From Lineolata rhizophorae (lineage: Eukaryota; Ascomycota; Dothideomycetes; Lineolatales; Lineolataceae): 21,892 nt of DNA. Within the stretch, counting starts at the first letter, position 1. Each line of letters opens with the position of its first letter. Positions 9,841 to 20,358 of this stretch are shown here, piece after piece. Location: the NCBI GenBank assembly GCA_010093515.1, contig MU001692.1, positions 22,303 to 44,194 of the forward strand, read 5' to 3'. The position numbers and the translations under genes were made by a program. The notes under the pieces were generated by a model. The model was not told the origin of the DNA. It made no database searches and saw only the letters and a list, made by a program, of their open reading frames with translations.

Positions 9841-12348
9841 GAAAGCCCGCGCGCGCATGTACGTAGTATGTACGGAAAGAGACATTGGGAAAAATGAAAC
9901 AAACCAAAACGAACCTTCCACCCGTTCAAATCTCACATATGAAATCTGACGTGCTTTTCGAGATCAGCCAACCAACGACAAGAACTTGTACTTTCTTCTT
10001 TGTCCACCCTCAGCTAATGCTAGCTCTCAAGCACCAGAAAAACGGCACACATAAACTCTTCTTTTTTCAACACGCGTGCCGCGATATGCGACACCCAGGC
10101 GCCAAGGCCGCCCGGCACGCGCAGCCTACCCACATCCATTAGAGCACCAGTCCAGGTTCCCAGACGAACCCGGGGGGAGGGGGGCGTGCAGCGTGGGGGT
10201 TCACAGCAGCAGCCCATTGAACCGTCCACTCGGCTCGCACGCTCATTGCTCACGGGGTTCTTCTCTCCCAAGGGCGAGGCCCCGCTGCCAGGCCCTAGCA
10301 AAATTTGCGGGCCCGCGCTCTAGTTACAGATCCCATACATGGTGTAGTTAGGTCACTCCGCTGGAACGCCCAGAAACGGCATTCCGCCGTACAATTATGT
10401 AGCAGCCGTCCCTAACTCTATCCGCACCCGACAATTCCATCCCCCGCCCCGTCTGCGCACTCCTGCAGGCAATACCGTACAATATTGTAGCAACGAAAGC
10501 ATCAAGAAGTCAAAGGCCGCGGGCATGGGCCCCGGGGGGTGGTAGAAAACCCCTGCTCCGCACCCAAAAGCCGCCCGATGCGCCCAAAGCCGAACTTTCT
10601 ACCACTGTAACATGCATGCATGCCGTTCGGCAACCCGCAGGCTGGCCCTATTCTTCTCTTCCCGAGCGCGTAAGAGCCGCAATTAGAGTGTCGGGCCGAG
10701 TCCGAGGGCGTCACCCGGACACCCCCGCGGACTCTTGCGCTCCGCTGTTCGGCGCGCGGGCGCGCTAGTGCGCGGCACGCGGGAGTGCTGATGCGGGGAA
10801 GGAAGTGGTTCGGAGGGTACATAGAGGGCGCGCACATAGGCGCGTCCTTTTTTTCTCCCTGGCCATTGCGTGCGTTGCTATCGTGTGCTCAGTTGCCGTC
10901 TTGTGCCGTTGGTTGCTCGTCGAATCGCTGTGCGGGACGCGCAGGAGCAAATGTCTCAAGACTAAACCGGTCTTTGCCGCCCGTCGGATGCCGATCGATC
11001 CGGGGCCGCTGGGGCTCCACTCAATGGATCGAGGTCGGTTGCTGGTCCAATGATGCGGGAGCGGGTTCTTACTTTCGCTTCGGAAACCTTCGTTTCAGTC
11101 CGTTTGGTTGAGACGCTTTCTTGCCGTCTAAGTCTAGGCGCCATTCAAGGCACAATGAATGAATGAAAAGCTCGAATGCTACGGTATTCACTCTCATCGC
11201 GCGGGACGGTTCCACCACGCATGTGCTAGAATTCGCACTTGCTTACTGCGTGTGCTTTCCAATCCATCCAGGCGGCAAAAGTCCACCCAGAAGTAATGCA
11301 ATTGCCCGACTGGCCGGCCCAAGAGACACAAGAAAGAGCCCTTTACTCCCTCAGGGAACGCTTGCTTCCATAAAAGTGAGCACGAGGACAGCGCATCTAT
11401 GACATGGTCCTATGGAGAACAAGACGAACCCTGTCCTCTGGCCCGAACGAAGCGGTGAAACCGTCTTGCCCGAGCCCGTGGGCTCCCCAGACGCCCACAG
11501 CGAAATTATAATAACGCAACGCAGGCAAGGCGAAGGCGGCAGTCAGTCCAGTCCAATGAAGCCGTGCCAGCAATTGCGGCCTCCTTGCGCGCGCCTTCTT
11601 GACCCTTTCACTCTCCAGGATCGCTCCCCGCGAGCTAATGCAGCTCTTCTTCTCTATACTGCGGTATCCCGAATGGAAATCTCCGCCTTGCGGGTTTTTT
11701 TCTCGCGCCTCCCCCCCGCAAAATCGCCCCCAATCGAAGATTTTCAAAAGAGGACGAAAGGGTTCCAACTTCCCGCTCTGATCGCCCATCGCGCAATGCA
11801 AATCTCCCTTTTCGCCTGGTCATCCCGGCAAAATCCCCACACTAAGAATCAGGTCAAGCATTTTCTTGGAATGCTTGTGTTCGGATGGGAACCTGCATTA
11901 GGGCCGCTGCTTGTTCCGTGAAAGCCCTCTCTTTCCCGTTCCACGAACAGACGAGCGGTCCGGGCCTTTCCAGTTTCGAGCTGAGGTCAGGTCTGAAGGC
12001 CTTCCCGCGTCTCCCGCGGGAGAGCTAGGCCGGCTGACCAGGCGCAAGCAGGCAAGGCAAGCGTTTAGGTAACAGTTCAGAAGACAGCGGTATCCATGAG
12101 ACAATACGTATACTCCCAACGGCATAGCGTGGCCTCTTTCCCGGATTCTCGTTCTTAGCTCCCCACGACGGAGAAGCCACGAGAGTCCATCCCGCATCCC
12201 GCATCTCACTTTCCCCCGAATGCCGCACCCGCAAGTTCCCCGTTCCAACCATTCCGTTTCCCGTTACCGTAGCTCTGCCAATCCCGCCTTTGGCGTGTTC
12301 CGGTGTCGTGCGCGCGTGGGGAATTTCCAGTCCAGTAGGCTCATAGTT

Positions 12349-12372
12349 CCTTTTTTTTTCTTTTTTTTTTTC
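12349..12372. repeat. polypyrimidine tract
   Basis: Nine T, one C, then eleven T, flanked by C. No associated exon could be recognised. Confidence 0.8.
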
Positions 12373-13659
12373 GCCCCAGAGAAGCTTTCCACGGCAGAGC
12401 GTCACGTTTCGCCTGCAGCCCGCCCACGTCTTCCACTGTCGTATTGCACGACGCGAGAAGGCTGCTCGCTTCGAGGCTCGCCAACGCCAACGCACGCGGC
12501 ATCGGACGCACATCCGTTAGCAACTTGGGCCCCCGGCCTCGCCTCGCGCCTCGAGACGCCAACAAGACTGCCTACACACGTACAAGGCAAGACAAGGCGG
12601 CTCAAACAGCGCAGGCAGAGGCAGAGCGTGTCAGCTGCCCGCGTGCATATTTTGACGCGTGCGGAACCCAGCTGTGTGCACCCGCGCCGGCGCCCGTCCC
12701 GCGCCCGCTCCCGCGCGCCGCCGCCGCCTCCCCCGGCCGGCCTTCCACCCTGCTTAGGTGAGCCGCCCCCCTCTGTCTGATGGGAGCCCTCGTACTACGT
12801 ACGTCGTATGTACCTGGGCACTTCCCTCTCCCGGGCTCCGCCTCGTGACTCTTGACCGCAAGAAGCTCGGCTCGTGTCAGATGCGGTATTTGCGGGAACG
12901 GGGTGGGAGAATCGGGTGCGGTGCGCGCGAAGCCACTGCCGCACGTCGCACGCCCCCCTCCGTCTCCCCCTTTTTCGTATATGTATATATGTATGGATGT
13001 ATGGAGCTCTGTTGGTTCCGTTTGTGTGCCTGGACGGAGGACGGCTCCGGTGATGCGGTAGGGTGGGATGGAGAACCGTGGTACGCGGTGAGCTTACTGT
13101 TGGTTGGGTGGGGCTGGGGTTTCGTCGTTGGTTCATACGGAGTCTATTTGACGAATATATGGGCCTGGTGGCTAGATAGAGTTGCAGGTTTGCTCTCGCC
13201 GGCGGGCGGAGCCGGCAGCTGCTCCTCTACAGTAATAAGTGCGTAGGCGCTTCGTGGTGGACCTGGTCCAGCTTACCCGCTCTCTGTGCGAAAAGTCTCC
13301 GCTGCGCGTGTATCGAAGCGGCCAATTGCCGTGGCTCTATTGTCAGTTTGATTTGGCCATGCTAATCAACTAGCTCTGCGCGGTTAGATGCTTGGTGTCT
13401 GCCGTGTATACCATTTCAAAACGCTATTGGCAGTGAAGCTTCTGATCCTGAGGCATTATTGCTACTGGGCTCTCAAGTGCCGTGGTACATATCTAGTTAC
13501 AAGGTGCACCGTACCACTCACTAGGCCGTGCAAAAGATACAAAGACACCACCGCAATGTGGCCATGGAGTATTCATAGATTCCTAGCATAAGTTAGCACC
13601 CTTTTTACAATTTGTGTTGCGGTTGTCTGAGTCGTCCGTCCAAGATTGCTTCGTCATAT

Positions 13660-14060
13660 TCAACACTCCTCCTCAGTCGATTCCGAGAGCCATACGAATG
13701 AAAGCGTCATATCAAACACTCGGCACCTAGAGTTGAGATCTCTGTTAAACTGTCTTTTGGTCATGACTTTCGGCATATCAAATCGCCAAACAAGGGTGAA
13801 TATAGGTTGGTAACCTAGGGTCACGAACAACTACGCATTTAATGGTTTTCACGCCATTTATTAGGTACGAATATAATTCTAGCGTTCCCAGCCAATAAGA
13901 GGATTTGTGCATGTCAACTCGGAATGGCTAATAGAGACATATAGGCCCATCTAAGGATATTAAATTGTCGAGCTTAGCTCCAATTTCTTTTCAACTGCCG
14001 TCCAATTAATGGTGATAGATATCAACTCATCAGATATTGTTTGCACAAGTTTCATTGTAG
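13660..14060 (-). mobile_element. degenerate 3' end of a Ty1/Copia-type LTR retrotransposon
   Basis: On the minus strand GAGGAGGAG (13666-13674), a polypurine tract, is followed at once by TGTTGAATATGACG (from 13665 downward). From family knowledge this is the layout of a Copia 3' end: polypurine tract, then an LTR beginning TGTTG. Just upstream the minus strand reads, with indels and stops, as the end of the Copia polyprotein. At 14058-14002 a 19-residue span TMKLVQ...INW aligns in register with the consensus TRKSTxGYxFxLxGGxISW. LELSST (13983-13966) resembles VALSSTEAEY. VW..DMP..TK.RQFNR (13788-13741) resembles W..ADMPADGLTKALPRQKF. These are scraps, not a working enzyme. The LTR must continue below 13660, but neither its far end nor a second LTR was found. 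Tract and LTR start are seen directly; protein matches are from memory of family consensus. Confidence 0.5.
13666..13674 (-). other. polypurine tract next to putative LTR start
   Basis: GAGGAGGAG on the minus strand directly abuts TGTTG at 13665-13661. In LTR retrotransposons this tract primes plus-strand DNA synthesis and always borders the 3' LTR. Confidence 0.5.
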
Positions 14061-16300
14061 AAAATACACTACTTCTGATCTGATTTTACTTGCTAGTCTC
14101 AAGCTCATTTGTAAGGACTTTTTTGTCTACATAGATTAGCTCTCCATTTGTACAAGATGTACAATATGATGTGGTAATATGGTAGTACTCGGATATCTAC
14201 GATTCTAAAGATATCCTCAAGTCTTGACATATACATACTTGTAGCTTTGTAATATAGAGCCGTGGAACTTCTACCGCATACTGCTAAGTTGATCTTAGCG
14301 TTATTGACCTCTAGCTCAAATTAATTTGGTCTATTCAGGCTAACAACAGCTTCTTTGCTCATATATTGTACGCGTGCTTTTTATGTAACGGAAAGCAACG
14401 TCTAAGCCCGTACCTAGGGATAATATGTAATAGATCTACAAATACAGCATGCAATAAAACGACATCTCGATTATATATTAAACTAATAATCAAAAGCCAT
14501 ACTATGAGAATAAGTATCTTCTAACCAATGTTTCAACTCGCACCATATTTACACATAAACGCTGAGGCAGCACGTCAATATAAAGCTAGCATCCCAAACC
14601 TATCAACAAGTATAATCACACAACTTGACTTTGGACCCGTATTTATTTATAGGGCATTCATTAACGCAGTGTTTCTTAACGTATTATTAAGGGTCATTGC
14701 TATGTACTTGCTTAAAGTATCATGGATACTATAAGAAGCAATAGGGGTAAAAGAGCATTGAGAAATAGGATTAAACTTGTTTCATTGGTGCATCGCCAGC
14801 TCAAGCAAATCTAGTTCCTACCTAATAATTGCGGTAATGAAAATATCAGCCATTGCAAATGGTCGCGTCAAAGTCCTCCCATTTTGAAATTGTTCTTGCA
14901 TCAAGCGGAAGTGTTCTGGGCCTGGACTCCGCCTTAGGTATTTTTACATAAGTAGTCCGTAGAAAAGTAGGACTGTCACTTAAGTAGCCAGTATTTATCA
15001 GATTTTTCATGGACGTATGTAACATTGGAGTGCTAGAGTATCTACTACAGATAGTTATTATAGCTTGAGAGTAAGCTGATGTTGTGACGCTATCTAAACA
15101 CATGTGCTGAGCCTTTGGATAAAATTCCTAATTAGTGTGAAGTAAGTCAGCAATAGCTCGCCCCCCATCACCAAGTCAAAGAAAAGTAGAAATAGAGTGC
15201 ATTGTTTGAATTCCCGAGGATAACCCTCCTAGTCATAAATGTTTGCACCCCATATAACTTAAGCCACAGCGGTAGTCTGAACTAGTCGTTAGGAAATAAC
15301 ATAGGGCATAGCGTTTTCGGAGTAACAGTTTTAAAGATGAAATAAATAAGTTCTGAAATTTGTTTGGGATGATTATAAAACCCGTGTTATCGCCAAATGA
15401 CCGCCTAATTTGAGGTCATTCTTGCCATCTTATATATGGATAATATCTAAAGACCGACGACTAGAAAGCCGACGTGGGCAATTGTGCTAAGAATCAGACC
15501 TCGAGGCCTGGAAAGTTTAGTAAGATTCTAGCCGTCCTTCTTAGTCCGCATGACGACACTTGTCAGGTTGTGTAAGTCATGAGCGGGAATCAAGCTCGTA
15601 AGATTAATGTAAACTCGGTTCAAACTTATACCTATGCTGATATTCTTTCAATTATGAGTAATTTAACCAACCAAGCGATTTAGCCAAATTTTATTCTAGT
15701 TAAGCTATCTAGTTGGCTGTGAGTTGCTGGCTGACCAAGTACAGTTGACTTCATTAAATAAAACACCTTCCATGGAGGAATATCTTTCTGTCTCAGAGCA
15801 AGGTGGCATTATCATAGGCAAATAATACACTAGAAATCTTTGTCTCTTAAATGCTCTTCGCTGATTGGGAATGCAATACGATGCAGCACAGATTAGAAAG
15901 GAAATGAGAGGATCACTCAAATGTAGTTGAGGAAATATATACATTCTGATTTGGCGTTTCAAAAATGTACAAATGCGAAGAGCTGAGAATAGAAGCACCT
16001 TACTCATAGGGCATTCGTTCAAGCGAGCCCTGCTACGGACGTGGGAATAGATCCAACAGAGAGAGACTTCTTGGCAGCCTGGACATTTGGCCCTCGAAGC
16101 AATTTCCGCCTGTGCTGACGTTGAAAGAACTGTATTGGTTGATTGCGATGGTGCGTTGCCCCTCCGAGCATGGTCGCCCTCTCGTGTTGGGCATATGCGC
16201 AACTACCTTGGAGAGTGCCAGAGAGGAGCTAAAAGAAAGTTGGTTTGAAAAATCAAAACTACGGTGGAAGATCAATACATAGGAGGGCCCAATGTAAAAT
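14061..16300. other. AT-rich tract, probably decayed repeats with weak RIP signature
   Basis: The sequence is AT-rich with dispersed stop codons in all frames. In bases 14101-14220 a hand tally gives 15 TpA and 15 ApT, and 14 CpA+TpG against 14 ApC+GpT. Ratios of about 1.0 and 1.0 fall only marginally within thresholds commonly taken to indicate repeat-induced point mutation. Since this block adjoins the Copia-like end in the direction where the rest of that element would lie, it may be the element's mutated body. Frames at 14528-14734, 14846-15103 and 15705-16202 match nothing I recognise. Confidence 0.45.
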
Positions 16301-17158
16301 CCGCAAGTGCCGCAGAGCTATTCGCAAAGCATTGCGCCACGTATATGTACACAGAAATTCGGAGGAAATTACAGTGAGCTAGTTGCTGAATTTAGAATGA
16401 AAGAACATCTGAGACCCTGAAGCGTCGGCATTTGTGGCGCGCGATTGGCTGGCCGCTCGGACGGCTGCCACCACGCGGGGGCCAAACCGAGATTGACCGT
16501 TCTCCAAAACGGAACCGGCCCCTGCACGGAGACACGAGCAACCGTTCTCATTCGTCAGGCCAAACATATGCTTATCGCGAATCCGCAGACCGGGAACCTG
16601 AAGGGATGCATAGGGGCATGCTGTCATCGCCCGTGTTCTGTGCCGCCAAAGCCGTACGGAGTAGACATTAGGAGTAGCTGTGTACCACTTGCACTGTTCT
16701 CTGCTGCCGGATCATGAGCGTCGAGCTACTCATACCTGTGCCGCGAACGAGGCAGCTCGCTATTCTTCAGACCAAGTTCGAGCTGCGGAGGATTTCTGCC
16801 AATGCTAGATAGATTGGACTGCGACAGAGGCTGATACGACTTGGTCGGTTAAGGGTGATGGAATACGTAGCTCCTTGGCGAGGCTAGGTGTGGTTCGGCG
16901 AAAGCGGCCACCATTGACACTAACCCTTGCGGCAGTTAATGCACTCTCGGCTTGGCCCGACTTCAAGCGCCCTCATCTTATCAGCGGGCGTCCTGCTGGG
17001 AAATGATCCAGAGCCTCCTTCCAAAGGTGGTGAGGGGAGGGTAGGGAGGTGTTAAAATAATTTGTAACCCGCACATCTCCCGCCCGTCCTTCGTGGGCCT
17101 CGTGGTCCTCGTGGTCAACTTCATGTCCTGACGCTGTACTATCAATATACGCGTCAAC
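16301..17158. other. upstream region of the GT90 gene
   Basis: Composition rises again to mixed GC. The stretch carries a GATTGG/CCAATC site near 16443 and a CCGTACGGAGTA motif at 16652-16663. No coding frame is convincing; minus-strand frames at 16973-17226 run into the GT90 start and are shadows. No strong TATA box is seen; AATATA at about 17144-17149 lies only a few nt before the ATG. Confidence 0.45.
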
Positions 17159-18688
17159 ATGTCCCAACTTCGCCCCAGGACTCTGATTTTCTTATCGCCG
17201 TTCATATTCGTGGTGTTTTTGACCATTTGGTTATGGCCTCGATCGTCTCGTCTGCACGTGGACTCGCCAATCCGCTTTCCATCGCAACAGTTACCCTGGG
17301 AGTTCAGCTTTCATCGAGATGGCAACCGACATAACCTCACCCATGAGCAGTGCGATCAAGCCTTCCCTGAACTCTACGCCTCGATAGAACGGTCAGTGGC
17401 ACCGCGCATGCACGATCCAATTCAATTGGAGGAGCTCGATATCCCGCCGGGCAAATGCATGGTACGGGCGATGATCTATGATGGAGAGGTATGATACGCC
17501 TAAACGCCCACAATTTTGCCATTGGTGACCAAGCTAACATCGTCCTTTCTGTTTAGCTTTACATCATCGACCGAGGCCACCCGGAGAACTGCTGCGTCCT
17601 GAATGCGCGAGAGCGCATCCCTGCCACCCTGAACTTGATCCAGCGCGCTCTGGTCGCCTCCCCCGAGCAGGTTCCAAATATCGAGTTTGTCTTGAGCGTC
17701 GACGATTTGACAAGACGAAGCACCCAAAACATCACGTGGGGCTACTCGAGGAAGGACGAAGATTCGGACGTCTGGCTCGTCCCCGATTACGGCTACTGGT
17801 CCTGGTACGGCGTCGACATCCCGAGTTTCAACACGCTGCATCGCAAGATCGAGGCGTTGAATGGGGCAATCCCTTGGAGGGAGAAGATCCAAAAGGCTGT
17901 TTGGCGGGGTACGGTACAGCTGGCTCAGGGGCTAAGGGGAAAGTTGCTCGAGGTTGCGGATGGCAAGGAGTGGAGTGATGTGAAGGAATTTAAAATGAAG
18001 CAGGAAAACAAGACTGACTATATTAGTCTTCCCGACCATTGCCAGTAAGGAGCCTTCGCTTTCTGTTGGAACCTTGTGGTAGCGAGCGGGGTTTTTCTTG
18101 CCGTTTTAAGGCATTTGCTAACGTTGTTTAGGTACCAATACGTCTTGATGACGGAAGGCACTTCCTACTCCGGCCGGGCGAAATTTCTGTTGCTTTGCAA
18201 TAGCGTGCTAGTGTCTCACGAGCTAAAGTGGAACGAGTTCACCACGCACCTAATGGAGGCCAACGGCCCGAACCAAAACTTCATCCAAACCGAATCCGAT
18301 TGGTCCGATCTAGAGGAGACGATGGGCTATTACCTTTCTCATCCAGAAGACGCTGAAGTTATTGCTCGGCGATCCTATGATCTGTTTGGCCGGCGTTACC
18401 ACACGCCAGCAGCGGTAAGAGCATAGATGGTCCAGGGGCGGTACCAGTTAACACAATGCTAACTTTGAATAGGTATCATGCTACCTACGGAGACTATTCG
18501 CCGGGTGGTCGCAGGTTCAAGGATTCGATGTCCAGTTCACTACGAATAGCTCCACAGGCGAAGAAGTGCCTCGAGGCCTGCCGTATGAAGCCTTTTCGGT
18601 TTCATTCCCGTTCGACAGGACGACGGATTTCAAGGAATGGCCCATACATAACTCGGAGCCGTCATCACCGCCGCAAACGCCGGCTTGA
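17159..18688 (+). CDS. CAP10-family (GT90) glycosyltransferase, four exons
   Basis: Exons 17159-17488, 17557-18044, 18132-18414 and 18473-18688 join in frame to 438 codons ending at TGA 18686-18688. All three introns (68, 87 and 58 nt) have GT...AG ends and a GCTAAC branch site 9-19 nt before the acceptor (17533, 18117, 18458). The start has A at -3. Residues 9-26 (LIFLSPFIFVVFLTIWLW) form one membrane segment after a short basic N-terminus, as in a type II Golgi protein. CAP10/LPMO-type motifs follow: VPDYGYWSW (185-193), AVWRGT (224-229), HCQYQYVLMTEG (271-282), SYSGRAKFLLLCNS (284-297), then DWSDLEETMGYYLSHPE and AVSCYLRRLFAGW. GT90 enzymes include Cryptococcus CAP10/Cxt1 (xylosyltransfer, capsule) and animal POGLUTs; donor and acceptor here are unknown. 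The tail after about residue 400 is variable and Pro-rich. Nothing is broken; at 438 residues it is on the short side for fungal members. Confidence 0.9.
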
Positions 18689-20196
18689 TAGCCGACCATT
18701 TATCCACCCAATGTTCGTTTCGTTTTGCAGCGCCGTCAGCCTGCCCATAGGACATCTTACCGTTTAAGTGGAAGTGACAACGCCAATATTTAATTGTGGG
18801 ATACGTTTAGGAGTCCGGGGCTGGATATTTTTTGTATAGAAAAGTCTTCGTTTGGATTTGTATAGGGATTTTGAGTAGGTTTTGGCCTGTGAGTAGAGCG
18901 GGGTTAGCAGTGTCTAGACCACGCAGGTTTATTGTTATCTTTGTCGAAGCTGTGGATACCCAGATAGCATTGTACGCGAATGCAATTTCATTGAAAGCTG
19001 AACTGGTCGTAAAATACTGTAGAGTAATTGTTGCTCTAGCCGAAAGGCTGCTTTTGTTCCTGAGTGTCTATCATATTGGGATTTGGAAACAACAGCATGA
19101 TTAGGGTCATGGCCCCGCCTCAAGAAAGAAGATAATCTAGGACCGTATAGCTAACGTAAGCATGCTACAAATCTGCAATTTTATCTACATCAGAACGATT
19201 GATGGAACGACCGGTGCAAACCATTGCGGCGGTAAGGGAGCGGGATAGGCCGAGTGAGAAATATAAAATAAAATTGAAATTAGAACATCGAAATGTCACA
19301 CTCAGGTTTTGACAATGTCTGCTCAATAATACTAACGTTAGCTTGGAATATAATGATAAGCAGACCGATCGGCTGAACTAGGCGAGGATTGAGTGGGTCG
19401 TCACTGTCTTCAGTTGCTTCAAAATTGCAATGCAGTTCTCATTCAAAATTTATCGCATTTACTTCATGTCCTTTTGTGTTCTTCCAGACGCAGTGTCTTT
19501 CTAACTGCCGTCTCAAGACGTGTCACTGTCACGACAGTTCGTACTGTTCTTTAGGTGGGCAACCCTATCTACAACGTCTATTAGAGCAGATGAAATGAAA
19601 ATCCATGCACTTCTACAAGTCAAGTGGTTGCCCAATGTCATAACTTACAGAATAAGAGAGGAAGGTGCAGAAGCCGTGCGATTGTGTTGATTGCGTGGTG
19701 CGACCAGTTTGTCCGTTTTGTGTGCTGGCCATGCCTTCTGTTTAGAATTCTGCAGTCAGCCGTGGCTCCCATTTAAGACTAGGCCATTGTATCAAGCAGC
19801 CCACCTTAACTACTCCAGCAAGATTCAATGATTACCCAGCGACCACTCCGTGAATAGTGGGAATGGTACATGAATCTGCTCCTAGTTGTATACGCATTTT
19901 TATACGGTTTTGCACGAAGCTAATCAAGTGTTAAACACCTTCGTTATTGGCTGCACCCTGTTGTCTATATCTCAAGCCATCCCACGTAGCGTTGCATCGC
20001 TACAGAGCCTGGCGCCACGCGCGTCTATGAGTATGCCAGAGGTTCCGGGGCCTAGCTGCCTCCTCATGCGTTGAAAACGGAGCATTCACCTTGGTCGAGA
20101 CCAATACGGTGGCATTATCCGCACACTCTTGGAAATATTTATCTTCAACATATACACAGTAGACGGGAATAGTGTTGCAGCTAAATAGAAACAAAA
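18689..20196. other. AT-rich spacer between GT90 and RING genes
   Basis: The 3' flank of the GT90 gene followed by AT-rich DNA without a supported gene. A 90-codon frame at 18832-19104 is hydrophobic but matches no known family and has no conserved features. A 9-bp inverted repeat, TGGGCAACC at 19556-19564 and its complement at 19626-19634, encloses about 60 nt; it could be incidental. Confidence 0.4.
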
Positions 20197-20216
20197 CTTC
20201 CACTGTGCGGTGGAAG
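20197..20216. promoter_or_regulatory. inverted repeat abutting the RING-gene TATA box
   Basis: CTTCCAC (20197-20203), six spacer bases, GTGGAAG (20210-20216): a perfect 7-bp inverted repeat ending 5 nt before the TATA box. Its position suggests a binding site for a dimeric regulator. A chance occurrence cannot be excluded. Confidence 0.4.
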
Positions 20217-20221
20217 CTGAG

Positions 20222-20229
20222 TATAAAAG
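20222..20229 (+). promoter_or_regulatory. TATA box of the RING-finger gene
   Basis: TATAAAAG, an excellent TATA match, lies 130 nt before the chosen ATG. Transcription would be expected to begin around 20250-20265, giving a leader of about 100 nt. A short uORF (ATG at 20256, stop at 20310-20312, 18 codons) would be included only if the start site lies before 20256. Confidence 0.6.
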
Positions 20230-20358
20230 CTCCTTTGTCGGCCATTGGCCCACATATGTATACAGCACTCACTTCACAAATCCGGACCCGGGAGCAGCGC
20301 CAGCCGACGTAGGTCTATTGTCATCCCCTGCCAGTCTAGACATCAACCACGACCAGTA

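Larger units (their letters stand above)
8217..13300. other. gene-empty GC-rich tract
   Basis: About 5 kb of GC-rich DNA in which no frame gives a recognisable protein. The longest frames (12220-12780, 11412-11921, 12758-13246) are overlapped on the opposite strand by frames of similar size and have skewed compositions. I saw no tRNA or rRNA signature: the GATTCGAATC near 9320 does not form a T-arm with a 7-nt loop. The tract does hold a 14-bp perfect palindrome (9827-9840), recurrent TACGTA/TACGGAGTA motifs, a G-run cluster at 10172-10199, a polypyrimidine tract at 12349-12372 and a GTAT-rich microsatellite at about 12977-13004. It may be regulatory, may encode noncoding RNA, or may hold a gene of very short exons that I cannot resolve by eye. 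Confidence 0.45.

Noticed and set aside
11412-11921. 169-codon plus-strand frame
   Set aside because: No recognisable domain, mirrored by a 134-codon frame on the other strand, no promoter or intron signals seen.
12758-13246. 162-codon frame with a Trp-rich hydrophobic C-terminal half
   Set aside because: The Trp residues come from TGG-rich DNA, there is no family match, and a 113-codon frame lies on the opposite strand. Intriguing but unsupported.
14587-14622. Minus-strand reading CVIILVDRFGML, reminiscent of a Gypsy integrase segment
   Set aside because: Only about a dozen residues with a stop soon after, no neighbouring integrase motifs in order, and the clearer evidence next to it points to Copia. 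Left as coincidence.
15705-16202. 165-codon minus-strand frame with CPGC...C...CP cysteines
   Set aside because: Cysteine spacing fits no zinc-binding fold I recognise, and the AT-rich surroundings look decayed.
20245-20358. Upstream extension of the RING-gene frame
   Set aside because: The frame is open but begins at TTG, not ATG, lies only about 20 nt past the TATA box, and encodes a non-conserved-looking stretch. The first ATG at 20359 is preferred.
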